Assembly: GCF_023078275.1 (NCBI RefSeq) | Contig: NC_062975.1 | Span: 21,854,641 to 21,918,640 of the forward strand | Source of the DNA: Leguminivora glycinivorella | Taxonomy: Eukaryota; Arthropoda; Insecta; Lepidoptera; Tortricidae | Length of the DNA stretch: 64,000 bases | Direction: 5' to 3' | Shown here: in pieces, positions 1-13,300 of the stretch | Position numbering within the stretch: position 1 is the stretch's first letter | Layout of the letters: every line of letters starts with the position of its first letter | Notes under the pieces: generated by a model | Told to the model about the DNA's origin: nothing | Databases searched by the model: none | The model's input: the letters and a program-made list of their open reading frames with translations, nothing else | Translations under genes and position numbers: made by a program

Positions 1-1573
1 CTATCCAAATTATCGACTAGTCTTAGCTAACCCATATGTGCCCAACACATGTATTTTATTCGCTATTTTTTGTGGTGACAACCTCATTCTCCTACTTATT
101 TTAATGAGTAGTAGCGTGTTTTCAGCAGTGGGTCGATAACGACCCTATGGGCATATAATTATATGCCTATGGGCATGCTATGGGCTAAACTTATCTCTAG
201 ACGCACGTACTACTTTTCTCTATGTATCTCGTTCCCCGTTCTCATTTTACTATTAAATCCATTTATGAAATAAATAGTTGGCATGTGTAATCTTAATATG
301 GGTGAACGTAGCATACTTATTTTAAAAACCCTTCTTGGAGAAAGGGTCAAACGTAATCAAACGTTTTTCTATTGTGTCTGTCAGAGTGTACACGAATTTA
401 ATTTGTAGAAAGTATATAGACTACAATTTTATTTTAGAAATATTGCCAAAGTTAGCACAAAATTTGTAGAAAATTTATATTAATATAACATTCGTTTCGG
501 GTCACTTGTCTCGATTATAAGCCGTACTGCAAGAATTTGCTCCTATAACCAAGCAACGCCTTACTTCTGCCATATTCAGAGAATCGTATGGCATATATGG
601 ATCAGTGAATTTAGCCCTTATTGTACACAAAACAAGGTGCATACACGCAGTGAATAAGATTTAACAATAGCTAGTAAATAGAAGTTATTCGTCTCATCGA
701 AGCGATCGTATAGTGCCCGAATTAAAGAGAAATAAATAGTGCTGAAATGAGAAAAATACCGTGCTGATCAAATAGCAATATTTGTATAATTTTTAATAGA
801 GAAAAACCTGAAAATACCGTCTTATAGTGACGGTGAAGTCACAGCACAATTTTTTTATTCATTTCAGCAATCTATTTTTAAAAACTACTGCAACCCCCGT
901 ATTACCATGTCTATACAACATGATGTTTTTGTCTCCGTGCAATCGCGAGAACTCTGTATATATTTAATTGAGTGTTAAAATAGCCAATTATAGATATACA
1001 ATTTTAATAACATAAGCCGTGATTTTAAAATTATTTTGTAGGTCTATAGAATAATCGGTAAAAACTTCATGTTGTGTAAAAAGATTTGGAAGCAGGCATA
1101 GTTTTGGTGTGTTCCATTCGAGTTTGCCTAATAACTACAAAAGCTATATTAAAAAAAATATTAATGTATGTAATATCTTTAAATAAATGAATGGCACATA
1201 ACCAAAACTATGCCAATGTTTCTATTCCACACAAGTCACGCAGCTGTAGCTTAGACTAAGAACACAGAGAGCAGTTTCACCATCTTATTTTCACGAAACA
1301 CGTAGTTTTTATGCAATTTCAGCCAGTCTCAGTACAAAAAGTACTGAGTTAGACTGAAGTAGCATGACAAATACGATTATTTTTGAGAAAATACTATAAT
1401 ATAACATCATGAAATCCTGTTGCCTACAGGGTTTTTGTCATAACATTTTAAAAAACACAAATGTAACATTTAAAACAGCATCGTAACATTTTCAATGTGC
1501 CTCGTTTAAAAAGGCCGGATATTTGTGTTTTTGTTCCTTGCATTGTGTTTCATTTTGACACTTTGTCACCAAA
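1..1573. other. AT-rich non-coding DNA
   Basis: No gene, splice-site pair or convincing repeat was recognised here. The longest open frames are short and have no family resemblance. This is probably intergenic DNA downstream of cwo. Confidence 0.5.
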
Positions 1574-1705
1574 CTTATATTGACCGGGATATAGACCGTG
1601 ATTACCTTTTTGATTTTTGTCGAGCTCCCGATATTTCGACGCAGTTGCATGCATCATGATCACGGAAAACACGGTAATCACGGTCTATATCCCGGTCAAT
1701 ATAAG
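1574..1705. repeat. Inverted-repeat element with perfect 33-bp arms
   Basis: Arms at 1574-1606 and 1673-1705 are exact reverse complements (outer sequence CTTATATTGACCGG). They enclose a 66-bp centre that contains CCCGATATTTCGACGC. Sequence from the outer part recurs at 55742-55830, so this is an interspersed family. The short open frames across it are by-products of the repeat. Confidence 0.8.
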
Positions 1706-1888
1706 TCTAATGAAAATAACCGTGAATCATTCAAAACTCTTACTTTGTCACCAAGACTTGAGAATATTCGATTACAATGTAACTTGTATCAAATTTTTCT
1801 ATGCATTTGCCACGAGGTAGGTTTTCAAATGAAACATTTCTCAAAACGATCAGCTTCTTGGCAAACCGAAACTCTATTATTAGACCAG

Positions 1889-2033
1889 ATTTAGACGGCG
1901 TGCGAACTCGCATGCGATTTTAGTTACATTGCGGGCTGTTGAGGTTACATACAATACATACAATATACTTTGCACAACCATCAAATACCGCAATGTAGTA
2001 AAACTCGTATGCGAGTTCTCGTGCCGTCTAAAT
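1889..2033. mobile_element. Short foldback MITE
   Basis: A 145-bp element whose ends pair as ATTTAGACGGC and GCCGTCTAAAT. The imperfect arms extend about 45 bp inward, around a centre rich in ATACAATAC. It has no coding capacity. It looks like a non-autonomous DNA transposon; the superfamily was not determined. Confidence 0.75.
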
Positions 2034-5000
2034 AGGCCCTTATTCAGATACTATAATATATATCTTTCAATGTAAAATCTAATCTAAACTATGGCTGCAA
2101 GACTCCGCATTCATTCATAGAAACACTATACAATAATCGCGGTGACAACGAGTAAATGTTGTGCGACACAACCCAGTGACTTACTTATACATTTGCAAAA
2201 TATTTTATTCGTTAATAGGCTAAATCGTTGCATTTAATCATTACATTACACAGTTACACTTACTCTAATTTTAAATCTTTAAAAAAAATAGCGTGGATTT
2301 TTTTTTGCCGTCGGGAAATACGCATTTTAAGGGTAACTTCACCTATTGTGGACTCTTTTAGTTGAACCAGCAAAAACTCGCGCCATAAATAGCTGAACCC
2401 GTTGATTTAGTTCATTGTAACATAGTATTATGAAGTTAGAATAATACCTGTGGCCTAATAACGTACGATAGACGAGCCAACGAGGTTGAGGTTGCAAATT
2501 AGTTAAGTTTACGTAGTGGTACGGGCGGTAAGAACAACATGCTACAAATGTATTAAATCTTAATTAATGTTTTTTTTAATAAATATGCTGTTATACCGGC
2601 GGACAGATCCTTTTGAGATCTAGAAAAAAAACTCAACAACTTTAAACTCTGTATAAGTACGAATTTCCTGTGTCGATTCCATGGTCTTTCTACAAAGAGA
2701 TGTCTGCTGTCTAACATGGTCTAATTTTTTCTTACAAGAAGAATGAGTGGCAATTCCACACGATCGCTGACATATTCTGATAGAATGACCCTCCAATAAG
2801 ATAAAATTGTTCTTCAGTCGTTTTATGATTTAAAAAATGTATTTTATAATGACGTAAGTAAATTTTGTCATCTGATTTTATAAGCAAATGATTGCATTGT
2901 TGTTGTTCATGCCGCCTAGTGTAATGTAGCAGCTACGTATAAGCGCCCAGTTGTGTGACTCCATCCCTCACAGTTGCTCAATGACAAAACGTGTGCTTTT
3001 CGTGTTCGATAAACTAAGAATTTAGTATCCTCCTAATCTGAATGTTAGACTAGTACCCGCGTTCCTTATAGGCAGACTAGTTACGAATTTTAATTGGATT
3101 TCTTATACGGCCAGTGCTATTCAGGGTGGTTCTGATAACTATAGTCCCGAATTCGTCAGAAATTTGCCGATAAAGCTTTGAATGAAGTTTTTTTAGAATA
3201 AAAAAGCGGGGATATATAGCCAATGATTTCTCACAAATGCAGCATTTATATGGCTGTCTAGTCTGTGCGCTTCCAGTGTTATATTTAGGTATATTAGTTA
3301 TTTCGTTTATATTTAGAACACTACATTATTCATCACGTTTTACTATGTCATAACAGCGTTGTTTTATGTATTTACTTGGATCACATATGTCCATTTAATA
3401 AAAGTTTATTATAACTACTTATAATATGTTTTATAGCTACATGCAATGTATGTACTTATACTATCCCATGATCATATCCCATCGATCTGCGTGTCTCTGA
3501 AAGCGCACGGGCAGACATCAGTAAAGTTCAACAGTGCGAACTTTAATTTAAGGTTATTAATTAATTTTGAAGATACTGCACTATTTCGTGCACAAACCTA
3601 GAACGCAGAAACACATTTAATTTTCGCTTAAAACTCTAGGGTTTAAAATAAATTCATTTATTGGAAACCTGACTGCAATTGGTGAGTGCCAATAAATGGA
3701 TTATATCTTCCTGTTCTGTCTCGTTACACCTGTCTGTTTTAAGAATTTTTAAACATTATTTCCCCCAATAAAGGCAAATATAAGGCACATCGCACACTGC
3801 ATCAGAAAATGTCGCTATAATACTCGTTGTCTCAAACTTCGGAGCGTCGTGAGAGTCGGATGCAGTGTGCCATGATCCTATGCAATACTCGTAGGCGACG
3901 AAAATGCAGTAGAAATTGTTCAATTTTATGATTATTTATTTTCCCACTGGGTTATAATTTTAGACCCCACCTTCACATATCGCCTAGTGTCTCACTTGCT
4001 ACTTAATATAATACTGCAAGTCTATTTTAATGCATAATTAATATCTAAGTCGTTATGTTGCAATATTTCACCTAAAGGTACCGAATATACAATATTTTAG
4101 CAGCTCTCATGATGGATTAATAAATAACATTTGATTTTAATGCTTTATATTTTGTTTTGTATAACGAATTATAGCTTTTTTGTATATGTTTTGTGATACA
4201 ATCAATTTTAGATCAATAATCAAAATAAGCGAGTGCTAGTAAAATTGTCCTTAGATGAAAATGAGCTTGTAAATATTTCGATCTGGTTGTTTATTAGATT
4301 ACAGCTTATTGTAACGGACTGTGAAGTCAAATAACCAACAAATTTTTTAGTGGAATATAAATGAAAATGGTTATTTTACAGCGTGGTTGAAATTATTTGA
4401 AATTAACATTCAAATCTACATTCTATGGAGCATTCTATGGGTGATAATCCCACATTGAAACGCATAATCAATCTAAAAATAAAATACTTCTATTAAGAAT
4501 TATCAACTTGGCTGGACCCTTACTTAAAAACATATTGCAAATTATAATAGCAGAAGTAACAAATAATCTCGACCACCTTCACACGTCCAAACCGTGAACT
4601 GTCACTTGTAAAGTGATTCAATCAGTATTGTGCGAGACGGTAAGGTTGTATTATAAGGGACCGTCGCATTCACAGTACCCCTATCGCGAGCTTGACACTG
4701 ACATAATAAAACTAACGAGATGCGTAGAAATCAAATATCCGTGTCAAACTCACGGTACGGCTACTGACACGTAGAGTTTTTAGATACAATGTTTGTGATA
4801 ATCACATCTGTAGAGCGTTTATGTACATAGTAGCGGATAATATGTAAGTGAAAAGCTATATTTTGTTATTGTAAAACGAAAAGCTCTTGTTTGCCATACC
4901 GCAATGCTCCCAGCCCGTATTATTTCTGTAACGTTGCGATTAACAATGGAATATTTTGCAATATATTAATATAATTTTTTATTCACTAAGTGATCATAAA

Positions 5001-5393
5001 ATAGAGCTGTATATTATCCAGATGTTAAATATTATTATTTCTTTCTTAATGTTTGAACTAAGCATGTAAAATTTAAAATAATAATATAGAATAAAAGATG
5101 TTATGATAATTAATTACATAAAATCTTCGTTTGAATGTCGCCTTTCCTTTTTCCTTTAACTGCTGCTTAATTTCCGCAAACGTACAGTTTTGGCGTCATT
5201 AGAATATGACGGCAATTCAAAAATAAGGGATTGTCCCAAAGAGCAAAATAGGTAAAGGTAAGTATGGTTCCACGAGATTTTCGAGAATAATAATAATTTT
5301 CGACTAAAAATATTAGTGTCGGAAGATGCCGAGGGATATCAAGCCCACAAGCTTTAACCTCTGGAACGTCGCTATCAAAAATGCTTACTGAGA
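2034..5393. other. AT-rich non-coding DNA
   Basis: No coding exon was recognised. A small inverted repeat lies at about 3789-3872 (CACACTGCATC facing GATGCAGTGTG). The rest is low-complexity AT-rich sequence with scattered palindromes. Confidence 0.45.
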
Positions 5394-5706
5394 CACTGGT
5401 CCCACCGCGAGCTAGTAAGCTATGAGCTATCGGCTATAAAAACGAACAAGATAAGCACTCCCGTGCAAATAAGAGACACGGCGATATTGATAGCTCACCG
5501 CTGGGCGAGTAACTATAAACATCGCCGTGTCTTTTTTTTTTTTTACACCGGAGTGATCATCTTTTGTTACACACGATGTTTATAGTTACTCGCCCAGCGG
5601 TGAGCTATCAAAATCACTGTCTCTTTTATTTGCACGGGGGTGCTTATCTTTTGTTCGTTTTTATAGCCGATAGCTCATAGCTTACTAGCTCGCGATGGGA
5701 CCAGTG
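5394..5706. mobile_element. Long-arm foldback element
   Basis: A 313-bp inverted repeat whose ends are CACTGGTCCCA and TGGGACCAGTG. The arms are about 135 bp with few mismatches. The inner arm contains the nearly palindromic GCTCACCGCTGGGCGAG. The centre is a T-run plus about 40 bp. Non-autonomous foldback or MITE with no ORF. Confidence 0.85.
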
Positions 5707-6396
5707 CCTGAAGGAGTACAAAAGCAGCTGTTACAGTTCAGAAAGGTGCTGGGCTCACAAGAAAACACAGATCTTATCGTAAAATATCAACGTATAATTA
5801 ACTGTATTTACAAAAATATAACTAATTACAATTAATTCAACATCGAAAATACATTTGACACGAATTTCCTAATTAGAACATTTAATCTGGTACGATTAAC
5901 TCAGTCTTAGAGCGGACACTTGCGGAACATGTTTAGTTGAAAGACAAACGGTTTAATCATGAAGAATAGAAAAATCAGCCTACAGAAAGGAACGTCTAAT
6001 GTCATGTTACGTCGCTGAGCATTGAGAGAGACATGCGCTCCTAGCGGAGAGATTTGTAACTGCAATTAAAAGGCCTCAGCCGGTCATTTTTGCGACTGTT
6101 CTACTTCGACAGATTTTCCTCCTTGCCTCTATTCTCCATGGGTTTAACCCTTTGGACGTCATAAACGTCAAGTGTCGCGCGGCTATAGCCCAATATTAAC
6201 CTTCAGACATTCCTTTAAGGTTCAAGATGACGCGTGCGTACAGCTTGTCATAAAAGAGGAACACATTTTTTTTTATTTTATCATAGCAACACTTACATTT
6301 TTCATATATTATGGTGACTCAATAGTTGCTACATGCAAAACGGTTTACATAGGGTGGCGACCCTATTATTTTCTACTCTTCTTTGCCAGCCTGTAC

Positions 6397-6543
6397 GTAC
6401 AGTCAACCAATTGGAACCCTAGGCCACTGTAGAACTATGTCAGTGACTTTATAAATCAGATTGTAAGAAATTAGAAATCTCTTACTGTTTGTCATTTTGA
6501 CATGGTTGTAGAGTGGCCTAGGGTTCCAATTGGTTGACTGTAC
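6397..6543. mobile_element. MITE with 32-bp terminal inverted repeats
   Basis: The termini GTACAGTCAACCAATTGGAA and its reverse complement pair perfectly through AGGCCACT. The element is 147 bp. Open frames that cross it arise from the repeat. Confidence 0.85.
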
Positions 6544-6702
6544 AATGCGTTGCGATGAGAGACCTGAATACATATAAGTAATAAGGACTGATAATGTCCC
6601 ACAAATAAAGTTAAACTGCGGTTTGTCCTCCACCTAACATTGCCGCGACATCTAGTGAGCGCTCTCGGAGATAAAAAAAACATGGCGTTAACAGTAGGTT
6701 AT

Positions 6703-6811
6703 GGGCCACCAAAGACACATCTGAATTCAGTCTGTGTTTTTAGACAATTTGAAGTCAATCCGATCTGTAAAAAAAGTCCCTAGCCAATTTTAGATATGTC
6801 TTTGGTGGCCC
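6703..6811. repeat. Small inverted-repeat element
   Basis: Ends GGGCCACCAAAGACACATCT and its near-perfect reverse complement (one mismatch) flank about 70 bp of AT-rich sequence. Probably a MITE. Confidence 0.7.
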
Positions 6812-7471
6812 CAAAATTAGTTCAGTAGTTGTCTGTGGTATGCTCATACACATTATAAAAATATCCATATAAAGAAATATTCTTAAAATATAGATAAAAA
6901 CAAATTCGTTGTTGCAATCGGATTAAACACATTGCTTACAATTCTACAAAAGAGAATAAAAGTTAAAACACATTTAATGATGGTTCTGTTCTGTGTTACT
7001 CGCTTCTCTCGCGGTTCCATTTTGGAATCTTTGACATGCAATGCATGGATATCTTTATTAGATAATATAGGTCAACCGACGTCTTTTTGCACGTGTAAAA
7101 TAAATTACATAGTAATAGATAAGCTATACAGCGTGGGCCCGAATAACCCGGAATATTTTAACCACGCATTTTTATGTAAAACCAAAAAACAAATATCATA
7201 ATTATGGCTTTTGTGACTTTTGTAAAAAAAAATTCAATGTATTTTCACATAAAAAGTAAATGTTATTAGGCACTTAAAATGAGTTTTAACGTTTGTATTC
7301 TAAAAACCTAACATCTGACATCTGCCAATGAGGATAGTGAGACTATTCTCCAGAATGGCATCAACGCCGTTAAAAAGGCCTTTTGTACTGAGTAACAATA
7401 AGATTTTTTTTCAATTGGTAAGAACTCTGAAACTAGGCGATATCTAGAAAAGTTTACATGACATTATAGTC

Positions 7472-7623
7472 TCCGAGCCGAATGGAATAAACGCTCACGA
7501 AACGAAACTCTTGTAGATATCTATCTCTATCCCTCTTGCGTATTGGCGTGACAGAGCCAGACTACCTTTCGCGGCGTTTCGTTTTCGTTTCGCGTCGCAG
7601 AAATGCCATTCGGCTACGGCACC
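7472..7623. mobile_element. MITE of the GCCGAATGGCA family, copy 1
   Basis: The ends carry inverted GAGCCGAATGG and CCATTCGGCTACGG. The inside includes CTATCTCTATC and GGCGTTTCGTTTTCG. The same element lies at 25484-25639 and 47094-47258, so three diverged copies are in the window. Confidence 0.8.
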
Positions 7624-8299
7624 TGGAATACACTGTTAAAATCTTTCGGATTTTTCGGGTCCACGGTGTATATTATGTAGCTAGATTAGGTAAATATTTA
7701 TTAACTTCCGATTACAACAAAGGATTTTGGTATATAAAATAACGCTCTTTGACTACTACCGTTGGTTCACAGCCATAACTAAGAACTAGAATGATTAACT
7801 TTACTTCTATTTACATTATGGGTGAATTACATATCCCTTTCAAGAATTTCAAGCGAGAAATTAAAGTGTAGTTAATGCTTATAAATATGTCGACGTCTGT
7901 AGACGTCGCTCGCCTGAAAGGGTTATTTTTGTATATAGAGGATTTAAATTTGTTTACAATGTTATAATTGATTCTTTTAGATCGATACATTTATACGATT
8001 CAATGGAACCAATTATTTTGCAAACAAAGGAAAGCTCTTAATTTATGTACTTACATACAATTTAAATAAGTTTTATTCTCCTTTAAAAGCTTTTCAAACT
8101 TAAAGATTGGGCAGGCGCAGGGCTTGACACCGGTATAGAAAAACATGAAATGACCCAATATTTTGAATGTATTTTTCTTTCTTTTTCTTTTAATATAGAC
8201 AAAAAAACGTATTAAAAATACAGGTATTTTAGTGCTGAGAAAATACCGGTATCCGATCCCCGATCAGAGCATATTGCCAATGGAAAATTTCAGGCGTTA
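7624..8299. other. AT-rich non-coding DNA
   Basis: No gene or recognisable repeat was seen. It is a stretch of homopolymer-rich sequence downstream of cwo. Confidence 0.45.
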
Positions 8300-8434
8300 T
8301 CAATTTCTAAATAACATAATACCATTAGTATGTGCATTCGAGGCACTCGCCACCGCTTCAAGCCCGCTGCCAGATGGCTTGGTTTCGACGATGGTGCTGC
8401 CCTCCCCCACGTTGGCTAACACTTTTTCCGGAAC
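8300..8434 (-). other. Possible coding fragment or relic of a repeat
   Basis: On the minus strand a GC-richer island reads open for about 44 codons, with balanced coding-like composition (VPEKVLANVGEGSTIVE, then KPSGSGLEAVASASNAHT), and ends in TGA at 8300-8302. The sequence preceding it on that strand is purine-rich and lacks a good splice acceptor. It could be the last exon of an unrecognised gene or a relic of a repeat. I do not recognise the family. Confidence 0.25.
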
Positions 8435-9086
8435 TTTTTTTCTAATTTCAAATTATTTAATGTATCGTAATGTACTATTGTATATTTCAAATTGTAATAC
8501 ATAAGACATAATACCAAAATGTTAACAAAATAGCATATCTGTTTATGGAATGAGTTAATATTATCAATAAATATTAACATTGATACTTAGATATTTATTT
8601 TAAAAATCTGATATCTAAGATTACGTATAAAATTTTCCAAATATTTAACATTGGAAGGTACAGTCAGTGTCTCTTATAAGTACATTGCGATTAACAATGA
8701 TACCGTACCGTTTTATAGTTACTACAAAAGGTACATAGTATTTGCATTTATTATAATCTGTTAAAATAGAATATTTAATTTAAAACCCGTTTCACCACTT
8801 CTTAATACAAATATTAACATGATATTAATGGATAATAATCAGGGACAACCGTCTCCCATAAAAGGTGCCTATTTTTTTTTATAGGTTGCTTTAAAATTCT
8901 GAATAAAAAATATTTCAATTTTTTTTTTACAGGTTTAATACAGACTTGTCAAGGTATTTCTTATGTCAAAACTGTTGTAGGAAAAATACCAAGTAAGTAG
9001 CAACGTAAGTAGGCAAATTTTACGTTACACTGGTTGCGAAGTGGTAGGTACAAGCTTTGTGAAACAGGGTTCTGTTACAACAGGCG
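8435..9086. other. AT-rich non-coding DNA
   Basis: No gene recognised. Long T and A runs, no clear inverted or tandem repeat. Confidence 0.4.
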
Positions 9087-9212
9087 GGTCCACTCACAGC
9101 GAACGTCGCGAGGCACGTCTCTACACTGACCAACCCAAGGCGGTTTCTTTGCACGTCTACTGTCGTCTACACTGATATTTTGCCTCGCGATGCTGCGCGC
9201 TCTGTATGGACC
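9087..9212. repeat. Imperfect inverted-repeat element
   Basis: The ends GGTCCACTCACAGCG and CGCTCTGTATGGACC pair with two mismatches. An inner CGCGAGGCA faces TGCCTCGCG. About 126 bp, probably a MITE. Confidence 0.65.
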
Positions 9213-9611
9213 GGCCACTGATAATCATCAAAACTTAAACTTTAATATTCCACCAACCGAACATCGATTATTGTCATCGATACTTACACTCTACTCCCAT
9301 CCCCTTTGTCTCAACTCTTTGTCCCCAAAGTCACTGTAACTAACCGAATAAAAATAGATAATATTTCTTAAATGACTTAATTCCTTTACCGATTAAACTT
9401 AACATCGTCTTTGCACTAGATAGATTGGCACATAGTCTACGTGTCCATTTATTTTCCAATCACTGCACATTGGTAGGCATTTTTTTATTAAGTAAACAAT
9501 ACCTTTTTAATAATCTCGTAGGGAGCGTTACACAGATATGAAGTTTGAAATTGTTGAATTCCGTGGATCCAGCGTGTTTCATTTAATTTCATATGTGATA
9601 TTTTGGGTTTC

Positions 9612-9617
9612 TTTATT
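9612..9617 (-). terminator. Candidate cwo poly(A) signal
   Basis: AATAAA on the minus strand, about 520 nt past the cwo stop codon, is a plausible 3' end. Another AATAAA lies near 9483-9488. AT-rich sequence makes chance matches common, so transcript data are needed to choose between them. Confidence 0.3.
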
Positions 9618-10022
9618 TTATTTTACTCATGTGTGTTAGAGTGATCAACATTGTATAGCGTTATTTGATTTGACCATGACTATAAGGCCAGATTATTTGT
9701 CAGGTATGAATTATAGTAACTCTGTTGTCACTACGTTGTCGTCGCTTGTAGCGTTGTATTTTCGCTCATATAGACAACAATATTTAGAAATAACTTAATC
9801 ACCATTTTAGTTTCCACTTTGTTAAACGAAGATCATGCAGCCGGTAATAGTTACCGCGAAGGATCTCGTCTTAATAAATTTTTTACATCCGACGATCCAC
9901 TAGTAAAAGCTTTATGTCCAACTCACACCAGACGCCGCTCACATTATGTTCTAAATGGCGTGGCCTCGTTTTTTAATCTTTAGAAAACACAGAGGGCGCG
10001 GATGCGACTTCGCTAACCCATC
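9618..10022 (-). other. Probable cwo 3' UTR
   Basis: Mixed-composition sequence between the stop codon and the candidate poly(A) signal, with no other feature recognised. Its assignment as 3' UTR follows only from position. Confidence 0.4.
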
Positions 10023-10146
10023 ATCTAAAGCCGCGTCCACACCGGTCGGGCTTCACGCTGCCACCGGGCGAATCACTCCTAAAGCCGCGTCCACACCGGC
10101 CACCGGGCGATCACACGAGTCCTAAAGCGTCGTTCACACCGGGCGC
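10023..10146. repeat. Short degenerate tandem repeat at the cwo stop codon
   Basis: A module resembling CTAAAGCCGCGTCCACACCGG occurs three times, starting near 10025, 10079 and 10122 (spacings 54 and 43 bp). The third copy, CTAAAGCGTCGTTCACACCGG, contains the complement of the cwo stop codon (10134-10136) and its last codons. Confidence 0.75.
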
Positions 10147-10327
10147 CAGTCGCGCTCGTGCGGCTCGCGCTTGACGTGGTAGTTGAGGCAGGGCTGGAAG
10201 TTGACGTGGATGGTGACGGGGTGCAGCGGCGCGGCCAGGTGCGCGGCGCGCGCGTCCAGCACGTCGTACGGCCCGAGGTGGCGGGACAAGCACGAGTAGT
10301 CCACGCTCAGTGGGACATAGTATTTGC
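10134..10327 (-). CDS. cwo: cwo coding exon 9 (C-terminus and stop)
   Basis: Acceptor TTCCAG at 10328, entered in phase 1. It encodes residues 357-420 and ends RDWRPV-stop. It contains YYVPLSVDY and VTIHVNFQP, the most distinctive CWO C-terminal motifs. The final codons lie in a locally repeated sequence (see 10023-10146). Confidence 0.92.
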
Positions 10328-13300
10328 CTGGAAGGAGAATATACAATGTTACAATGTAAATAAATTGAACTATGGGTATGATGTAGGTAGGTGTTAAAAT
10401 TGTGATGGCAATGGTGGACACGTGGGACGGCGTGTCTACGATAAGATTTTTGTGCAAGTTTTAAACTAGTGCAGTGGTTGTGCATGAGGTGCGCACATGG
10501 GTCACCTGATTGATATAGCAACTGATGACATGACATGACACATGAAACGCGCGACCGGCTACTATTTAGGGAATGCTATAGCGCTTGTAAGCTCATAAAA
10601 AACATGTAAGGACCTAAGGACGTATCTAATGCCACACCGGCCGTAGGTAATCAACGTACATTAGTCTGAAACCGCCCTTAAACTATTCAAATTTTACAGA
10701 ATTTTTATTGACGCAATATACCATCTCTTAGACCATGCTTATACCTTAATTATTTACTGCAATCAAGAAAGTTATAAATGTTATAATGTAATATTTACCG
10801 AGAGAGTTGAGCGCGAAAACAGGCACGTACTGCGCTGGTGGCGCCAGCGGCTTCTCGTAGTGGTGGTGAGGGGACTCGCTCGACGTGTCCTGCGGGGAAT
10901 AAACTGAATATTACATTTACTAACTGCTATAACAGGTTACGGATACAAGCTATGAAATAAGAATGGCACACACTAGGATCAGTGTTCTATGGAAGTGACC
11001 ATCAATAAGTCGTTATAGAAAATGACTTGATGGATAGTTCGGCTCGAACTCAATCTAGCGTGTATAACATAACGTATGCACGCAAGGGCAACCCCAATTG
11101 TCCATGTGTCTATGCCACTCTACGCTGATATGGTTATGGGCTGACCATTGGACGGTCCGGAGCTTTTAGGCTTGTTCCAGTGTCACGCGAACGATGTTGT
11201 CGTCCGCGCATAAAACGCTCCCTGAACTTAATACATATAGTCTGATGCAGATCGCTCCTCGCGGTCGGTCCGCGTGATTCTAAACCAGCCTTAATAACTA
11301 TTAAGAAACACAAGATGTTGTTGCTCCTATTAATGGTAGGAATCCAAGTGGAGTTGGTACCTGAGGCGAGGTGTCCTGGGCATCCTCAGTGGACCCTGAG
11401 TTGGAGGTGGAGGTTGTCGAAGGGGCAGGTTTGGTGGCTCGTCGCCGCTTGTGCCCGTAGTTCTTGTGCGGCGCGCCGCGTACCGTCATGTCTGTTGCCT
11501 GGAAATAGGATCACATTGTTAGATCACTTAGATCAGTGGAGGCACAGTGCCAAAAAAGCAAAAAACATAATTTGCTATATGATCGGGAATAGACAAGAAT
11601 AGGCTTTCCGCTGTTATTTAACGAATTGAATATTCGTGTTTGTGATATTTCAACCCCCATTTAATTTTGCCGCGCCGCGCCTGTCATGTCATGTAAAATG
11701 ACAGGCGATCTATGTGCTACAATGATAGATATAAGCAAGCATTCGGATCTTACCTCGCAATCCTGTGACCTCGAAAACCTTCTCTCAATAGAATTCTTGA
11801 ACTTGTACGAATGTAAGAAGTCCTCCCCATGTTCTGGCTTCCTGATGGCCCGCAGCGTTGGTTCCCTCTTGCGTCGGCCATCCAGCGCCATGGGCTCGCC
11901 TTCCGGAGGCGGCTCCTCGGGAGTGGGGACCACGCTAGCCACTGCAAGCAATGCGAGAATGCGAGCGACTGTTCCGCTTCATACATAATCACACGAAAGG
12001 CTATTGTGTCAATTTAATTTTTTAACAGTAGCCATCATGATTTTATAACAAGTACAAAAATGCTTTAAAAAAGGGTTTTCTAAAGCAGGAAAAAAGGAGA
12101 TAGAGATTGGTAGACAAGTACCCATATTGCATGTACATAAGTTGTGATTATTTCCTACGATTTAACTATAAGAAATCGATGATTCCAATTTCTTTAAAGT
12201 CTTTGAAACCTACATACAAATAAGTTCTTAAGGACATATCTATTAAGCCTTTAGGAGATTCATGGATTCTGTATAAACAATTTATTACACAATACACACA
12301 CATTACCAATGATGTTTTAAATAGTTTGTGTTGCGGGATTTCAGATAAGGCATTTAACGAATATGATTCAATTTTAGATCCCTTTACACGATTAAAGCTA
12401 TGGGGAAGGTAACTGTTTACTGATTGTATATGGTTTCCTTAAGTTCTCCCTATCTCTAGCGCCATCTACAATTTTCTTTCACCGGCCTTCCCCATATAGG
12501 TCCGAGATACATTTGTAAGTTTTACTCTACCACAGAATGAGAGACGACAATCTCATATGTTTCTAGCAAATAACCTTGTTAAATTGCAAAGATTCGTATT
12601 TATAAGAGATGCAAGCATACATTGCTCGTCTATAGAGTTGGTCAAAGGTGCCTACTAGTATACTTGCTATATTTGTGGTCGGTAGGTCTAGTTTTAAACC
12701 GTGTAGCTGAAGACCCAGGTTCGATTCCCGGCTCGAACACCGGTGGAATGGCGCTCCTTCTTTAGTATATCTATTTTAGTACATTAAGTAAAATTTACAA
12801 GTGTATCTGAGAGCATAACATACAGCCAGGTATTATAACTAATTACCGGTGCGATAGCGATCCGGCATAGTCCGTGGCACCGTCTCACCCCGGAGTGTGC
12901 GGACTGCTTTAGAGATCAGCCCTTCTGTGGAATTCCTCTTATACTTTATATCAAAGGACTTGGTGACAAGATAGGGCCAACTCTACAAACATACATTTAG
13001 TTTAAACGAGATTCTTCAATTTGGAATCAAATTTAATTTGGGTTATTGCGAGATTTGCGAGTATCTACTGAAACACCATCAACAGAATGAAATTACTCTA
13101 GGAAAACTAAAAGTCTAGAAAGAAATGTGGGAAATTGACAAGAACATATGTTATTTGGCTGACGCTGATACTACCATAGGTAGTAACTCTTTATTGTACA
13201 AAAACACATAAAAAAAAAGCATACATTGAGATGTGAAGTACAAAGGCGAACTTATCCCTTTGAGGGACCATAGGTTTGGTTACCTCCTACAAGCACGTCA

